From contig CAJBLH010000049.1 in the NCBI GenBank assembly GCA_903953895.1, positions 1 to 51,609 on the forward strand: a stretch of DNA of 51,609 nucleotides. Reading direction: 5' to 3'. Below, piece by piece: positions 47,876 to 51,609 of the stretch. A program made the translations under genes and the position numbers. The notes under the pieces were generated by a model. That model was given only the letters and a program-made list of their open reading frames with translations, made no database searches and was not told the origin of the DNA. The DNA is from an uncultured Desulfobacteraceae bacterium (lineage in GTDB: Bacteria > Desulfobacterota > Desulfobacteria > Desulfobacterales > Desulfatirhabdiaceae). Positions within the stretch are counted from its first letter, which is position 1, and each line of letters starts with the position of its first letter.

Positions 47876-48050
47876 GCCCCTGCCGTGTTCGTTATTGGAA
47901 GATGATCTTTGTCCCAACATTTAATAAAAAGGGACCTTTACTGATTTTGGTGAGCATGTTCTGATTGTACTGAAAAGCCTAAAAAGATCACAGGGATCCC
48001 AAATTCCGAGTTTGGCTCAAAGGCCTTACAAAACGGCACAAAGGTGGGGG
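47876..48050 (+). ncRNA. ssrS: 6S RNA candidate (SsrS)
   Basis: 6S RNA binds sigma-70 RNA polymerase and mimics an open promoter. Here the 5' stem CCCC-TGCCGT (47877-47886) can pair with ACGGCA (48033-48038) and GGGG (48046-48049). The apical region has TTTTGGTGAGCATGTTCTG followed by GAAAAGCCTAAAA, close to the conserved 6S segment GGTGAGCATG...AGAAGCC. An unpaired central bubble (around 47919-47930 and 47981-47992) fits the consensus fold. The position between zapA and rny supports this. Ends are estimates. Confidence 0.75.
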
Positions 48051-48338
48051 TTTACACATATTTTCTTTATAAGTCTATTGAATTTCTGGCTGCCATCAAT
48101 AGCCTTGCAGTCTCTCTTTAAATCTTCAGATACTTTCCCTGTTTTCCTCTTATTCAAATATTATCTATTAAATCAAGCTGTTGTACCTGGTCTTATATCA
48201 CTTAAGACTAAACTCCTTGTTTTTAATAAATGATATACAGCTACGACCGATCTGAATAATATGAGAAATGATATTTGTCAATCTGATTTATTACAAAGAG
48301 AATGCTAATATTTCTGCGAACTCTTTAGGAGATAGTGA
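48051..48338. other. AT-rich gap between the 6S RNA candidate and rny
   Basis: I see no gene or clear RNA here. The Shine-Dalgarno of rny (TTTAGGAGATAG) is at its end, and the rny promoter should lie within it. Confidence 0.6.
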
Positions 48339-49901
48339 ATGAATGAATCTAGTTTTATTTTATGCGTAGTCTTTTTTCTCGCTGGTTTTCTTGCTGCTAC
48401 TTGGCTCAAGATCAAAAGTCTTAAAGAGAAAATCATCCGTGCTGAGGTTGATGCCAGGCGTATTCTGGAGGATGCTAAACATCGTTCAGAAACAATGACT
48501 AAAGAGGCTCAACTGGAAGCAAAAGACGTAATATTTAAAATGAAGAGTGACTTTGATATTGAAACAAAAGAAACCCGTGCTGAAGCGAAGAAAAAAGAGA
48601 GATGGTTGATACAAAAAGAAGAGAATATCGATCGAAAAATTGAGCAATCTGATCGTAGAGACTTGGAGATATCAAAGAAAGAAAAAATTTTGCTTGACAG
48701 GGAAGAACAGATTGAAAAAAGAGACGGTGAATGTAAAGAGCTAATAGAGGAACAAAAACGGCAGTTGGAAAAGATATCATGTATGTCTTCCGAACAGGCG
48801 AAGGAATTGCTGATTCGTGCCATGGAGAACGAGGCGAGGTATGAAGGTGCAAAGCTCATTAAAAGAATTGAATCAGAAACCATAGAAGAAGCTGAAAAAA
48901 AAGCTAAAAAAATCTTATCTACCGCAATTCAGCGATTTTCTGGTGAATTTGTCTCTGAAAGAACTGTGTCTGTTGTTCAGCTTCCTGGGGATGAAATGAA
49001 GGGGCGAATAATCGGGAGAGAAGGTCGGAACATTCGAGCTCTTGAGGCAGCAACTGGAATTGATTTGATTATTGATGATACGCCTGAAGCAGTCATTCTG
49101 TCTGGATTTAATCCGGTTCGCCGAGAAGTCGCACGACTGTCGTTACTTAGATTGATATCTGATGGAAGAATTCATCCGGCGAGAATTGAAGATGTTGTAA
49201 AAAAAGTATCTTTGGAAGTTGATGTGACTATCAAGGAGGCAGGTGAGCAGGCAGCCTTTGATCTCGGCGTGCATGGAATTCACCCCGATTTGATAAAGCA
49301 TATAGGTAGCCTTAAATTTAGAACCAGTTATGCGCAGAATGTTTTGCAGCACTCCGTAGAGGTTGGTTTTCTGTGTGGCATTATGGCGTCTGAGTTGGGA
49401 TTGAATTCAAAGTTAGCCCGAAGAATGGGGCTTTTACATGATCTGGGGAAAGCGATTGACCATGAAGTGGAAGGACCACATGCACTGATCGGTTCAAAAC
49501 TTGCTAAAAAATATGGGGAATCACCGAAAGTTGTTCATGCAATCGCTGCACACCATGAAGATGTACCACCCAGTACTGTTTATGCTTTTCTGGTTCAAGC
49601 TGCAGATGGACTTTCCGGTGCCAGGCCCGGCGCTCGAAAAGAACTTTTGGAAAATTATGTAAAACGTCTAGAAGAGCTTGAAAACATAGCTAATTCTTTT
49701 AGAGGTGTCTCAAATTCATATGCTATACAGGCTGGCAGGGAGCTGCGTGTGATTGTTGAAAGTGAGGTGATTACCGATGAAGATGCGATATTATTGAGCA
49801 GAGACATAGTTAAAAAAATTGAAGAAATGCTCACATTTCCGGGCCAGATCAAAGTTACTGTGATTCGAGAGACCCGGGCCGTGGAATTTGCAAATAAATA
49901 G
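48339..49901 (+). CDS. rny: Ribonuclease Y
   Basis: This 520-residue membrane-anchored endoribonuclease starts mRNA decay. It has one N-terminal transmembrane helix (about 5-23), a long coiled coil (about 25-165), a KH domain (DEMKGRIIGREGRNIRALEAATGIDLIIDDTP, adjoining segments at about 218-250), and an HD domain with GLLHDLGKAIDHEVEGPHAL and AHHED. Length and order are standard for RNase Y. Confidence 0.97.
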   Translation: MNESSFILCVVFFLAGFLAATWLKIKSLKEKIIRAEVDARRILEDAKHRSETMTKEAQLEAKDVIFKMKSDFDIETKETRAEAKKKERWLIQKEENIDRKIEQSDRRDLEISKKEKILLDREEQIEKRDGECKELIEEQKRQLEKISCMSSEQAKELLIRAMENEARYEGAKLIKRIESETIEEAEKKAKKILSTAIQRFSGEFVSERTVSVVQLPGDEMKGRIIGREGRNIRALEAATGIDLIIDDTPEAVILSGFNPVRREVARLSLLRLISDGRIHPARIEDVVKKVSLEVDVTIKEAGEQAAFDLGVHGIHPDLIKHIGSLKFRTSYAQNVLQHSVEVGFLCGIMASELGLNSKLARRMGLLHDLGKAIDHEVEGPHALIGSKLAKKYGESPKVVHAIAAHHEDVPPSTVYAFLVQAADGLSGARPGARKELLENYVKRLEELENIANSFRGVSNSYAIQAGRELRVIVESEVITDEDAILLSRDIVKKIEEMLTFPGQIKVTVIRETRAVEFANK

Positions 49902-49913
49902 GATATGTTGTTT

Positions 49914-51203
49914 ATGAAAAATGCACTGGATGTTCTAAGAGAGCGTGGATTTGTTGACCAGACGACACATGATGCAGAGCTTCAAGATTATTTACAACAA
50001 TCTGAAATTAAATGTTATATCGGCTTTGACCCTACAGCGGCAAGCCTTCATGTCGGCAGTTTGATTCCCATCATGGCTCTTGCCAATATGCAGAGATGTG
50101 GGCATAAGCCGATCGCGCTAGTCGGGGGTGGTACTGGCCTTGTCGGTGATCCCAGCGGAAAGACCGAGACCCGCAAGTTGCTTGCCAAGGAACAGGTTGA
50201 TGAAAATGTGATAGGAATCCAGAAGCAGTTGGCGCAATTTCTTGATTTTAATGCCGAGAAAGCGATTCTCGTTAATAATGCCGACTGGCTGACAAACCTA
50301 AAATACATTCCATTTCTAAGGGATATCGGTAAACACTTTTCCGTCAACCGAATGATTAAAACTGAAAGCTATCGAATGCGCCTTGAGGCTGAAGACGGAC
50401 TGAATTTTATTGAATTTAATTATATGCTACTGCAAGCGTATGATTTTTTGGAGTTATTTGACCGAGTTGGCTGCAGGCTTCAAATGGGAGGCAGTGACCA
50501 GTGGGGAAATATTGTCGCTGGTATTGAATTGATTCGACGTATGCGAAAGCAATCTTCTTATGGGATTACCTTTCCATTGATTACCACAAGTACAGGTGCT
50601 AAAATGGGGAAAACAGCCAAAGGCGCGGTTTGGCTGGATCCCGTAAAAACAACCCCATATGATTATTATCAGTTTTGGGTCAATACCGATGATGGTGATG
50701 TAATGCGCTTTCTATCTCTATTTACCTTTTTACCGCTGGAAGAGATTCAACTGTCTGCACGGTTAAAAGATGCGGATCTGAACTTTGCAAAGTCGATACT
50801 CGCATTTGAAGCCACATCGTTGGCACATGGAACGGAAGAGGGCATCAAAGCGTATCGTGCGTCTGCAAGCGTATTCGGTGATAGAAGGATTCCTGATGAT
50901 ATATTGCCTACCAGTGAAATTCCCAGGCAAGACAGACAATTTGATGACCAATCCATGCCGCATTCGTTCCTGTCGATTCTCGAGTTGCGAAATGGGATAT
51001 CGATATTTAAATTAATCCAAGGTGTTGGCCTGACAGCGTCCGGGGGTTCAGCCAGACGGCTAGTGGAACAGGGCGGTGCTTATATAAACGGCAAACGGAT
51101 TGAGGACTTGAATTACCAGGTAACAGATAAGGATGTCATCAACGATGAGATTATGCTGAGTTCTGGAAAAAAAAGGTTTCATAAAATTAAAATCATCAGC
51201 TAA
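49914..51203 (+). CDS. tyrS: Tyrosyl-tRNA synthetase
   Basis: This 429-residue class I synthetase charges tRNA-Tyr. The signature sites are GFDPTAASLHVGSLIP (HIGH-like, HVGS), GGSDQWGNIVAGIELIRR, and KMGKTAKGAVWLD (KMSKS-like). A C-terminal S4 RNA-binding domain has LTASGGSARRLVEQGGAYINGKRI. ATG 49914 is preferred over ATG 49905 because AGGA at 49900-49903 then has a workable spacing. It begins 12 bases after rny. Confidence 0.97.
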   Translation: MKNALDVLRERGFVDQTTHDAELQDYLQQSEIKCYIGFDPTAASLHVGSLIPIMALANMQRCGHKPIALVGGGTGLVGDPSGKTETRKLLAKEQVDENVIGIQKQLAQFLDFNAEKAILVNNADWLTNLKYIPFLRDIGKHFSVNRMIKTESYRMRLEAEDGLNFIEFNYMLLQAYDFLELFDRVGCRLQMGGSDQWGNIVAGIELIRRMRKQSSYGITFPLITTSTGAKMGKTAKGAVWLDPVKTTPYDYYQFWVNTDDGDVMRFLSLFTFLPLEEIQLSARLKDADLNFAKSILAFEATSLAHGTEEGIKAYRASASVFGDRRIPDDILPTSEIPRQDRQFDDQSMPHSFLSILELRNGISIFKLIQGVGLTASGGSARRLVEQGGAYINGKRIEDLNYQVTDKDVINDEIMLSSGKKRFHKIKIIS

Positions 51204-51284
51204 TATGTCAGGATTCTCTCGATATCCGGGGGCGATATGAGAGATATGAAAAATTTTCAAGTCATTAAATCAAAATATTATTTC

Positions 51285-51313
51285 TTGACAATATATAAAA
51301 AAAAACTTAGATT
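51285..51313 (+). promoter_or_regulatory. rRNA operon promoter (P1 candidate)
   Basis: TTGACA (51285-51290), a 17-base AT-rich spacer and TAGATT (51308-51313) precede the 16S gene. A second TTGACA at 51358-51363 could belong to a tandem promoter, although its -10 box is unclear. Confidence 0.55.
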
Positions 51314-51478
51314 AAAAAAATCTGGTGCAAAGATATTTTGTTTTAGAAATATTTACCTTGACAAGAGATGTCTTTTGTAGCATCATACAAAGATGATTTA
51401 CGCGCTCAACTAAATAGTTTGGTTGTTGAAATCGTGAAGAGTGTAGGCGGGCATCTCAAAATACAAAATTAGCAGATT

Positions 51479-51558
51479 TGATCTTTGAAAACTAGATAGT
51501 GACAGCTTGTGAGTTTAAGGAACCCGGTTAATAAATAGGGTGTCAGCGAGAGCTGGCA
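51479..51558 (+). promoter_or_regulatory. 16S rRNA leader: boxA-like site and hairpin
   Basis: TGATCTTTGAAAACT (from 51479) resembles the boxA antitermination sequence found in rRNA leaders. A hairpin with TGTCAGC (51541-51547) and GCTGGCA (51552-51558) closes on a GAGA tetraloop just before the rRNA. Confidence 0.55.
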
Positions 51559-51569
51559 TTTATAAAGTT

Positions 51570-51609
51570 TAATTGGAGAGTTTGATCCTGGCTCAGAATG
51601 AACGCTGGC
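51570..51609 (+). rRNA. 16S ribosomal RNA, 5' end (cut by window edge)
   Basis: The sequence AGAGTTTGATCCTGGCTCAG (51576-51595) is the universal bacterial 16S 5' segment. By alignment with E. coli, base 1 falls near 51570. Only the first 40 bases are present, so no taxonomic placement is possible from it. Confidence 0.97.

Noticed and set aside
48012-48233. A 73-residue hydrophobic protein after zapA
   Set aside because: It begins inside the 3' strand of the 6S RNA candidate and has no Shine-Dalgarno.

Overview
The window reads as chromosome of a strictly anaerobic, hydrogen-metabolising Desulfobacterota bacterium, probably a complete-oxidising sulfate reducer near Desulfobacteraceae/Desulfosarcinaceae. 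This is inferred from gene content: an Mvh/Hdr/Ech hydrogenase locus, a UGA-decoded HesB-like selenoprotein, an ATP synthase operon with separate b' and b subunits but no a/c subunits, a methylmalonyl-CoA pathway and a TRAP transporter. No dsr, apr or sat gene lies inside the window, so sulfate reduction itself is not shown.

Layout. 1-2526 (minus): acyl-CoA mutase (cut by the window edge), methylmalonyl-CoA epimerase and a TetR regulator, with a 14-base motif shared by two intergenic regions. 2816-9081 (minus): a tight run from a small exported protein through an HD-domain protein, a PAS/LuxR response regulator, a DUF2065 protein, queA and tgt to an aminotransferase. 9276-10754 (plus): an EF-P lysine ligase-like gene, then a HesB-like selenoprotein with an in-frame TGA. 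10888-15407: a TauE/SafE permease diverging from a dctPQM TRAP operon, then a decayed toxin-antitoxin pair. 15455-15943: a stand-alone response regulator.

16098-31070 (minus) is the centrepiece: a 15-kb, tightly packed run in transcription order of a GltD-like FAD/FeS oxidoreductase, mvhD, mvhG, mvhA, a hydrogenase maturation protease, hdrC, hdrB, a double-length hdrA and echABCDEF. It joins an electron-bifurcating hydrogenase/heterodisulfide reductase to a ferredoxin-linked, ion-pumping hydrogenase. The inferred circuit is: MvhADG-HdrABC uses H2 to reduce ferredoxin and a disulfide; Ech reoxidises ferredoxin, makes H2 and builds an ion gradient; the GltD-like protein could give a nucleotide port. 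Two near-identical ~100-bp elements with long terminal inverted repeats lie in the same orientation at the two ends of this block.

31228-32259 is a gene-poor scar with an ATPase remnant. From 32260 to the end (plus) the genes are housekeeping: LD-carboxypeptidase and a serine beta-lactamase-like hydrolase; mreBCD-mrdAB for rod shape; atpF'FHAGDC; a short glmU-like uridylyltransferase; a ZapB-like coiled coil, zapA, a 6S RNA candidate, rny and tyrS. The window ends in an rRNA promoter/leader region and the first 40 bases of a 16S rRNA gene.
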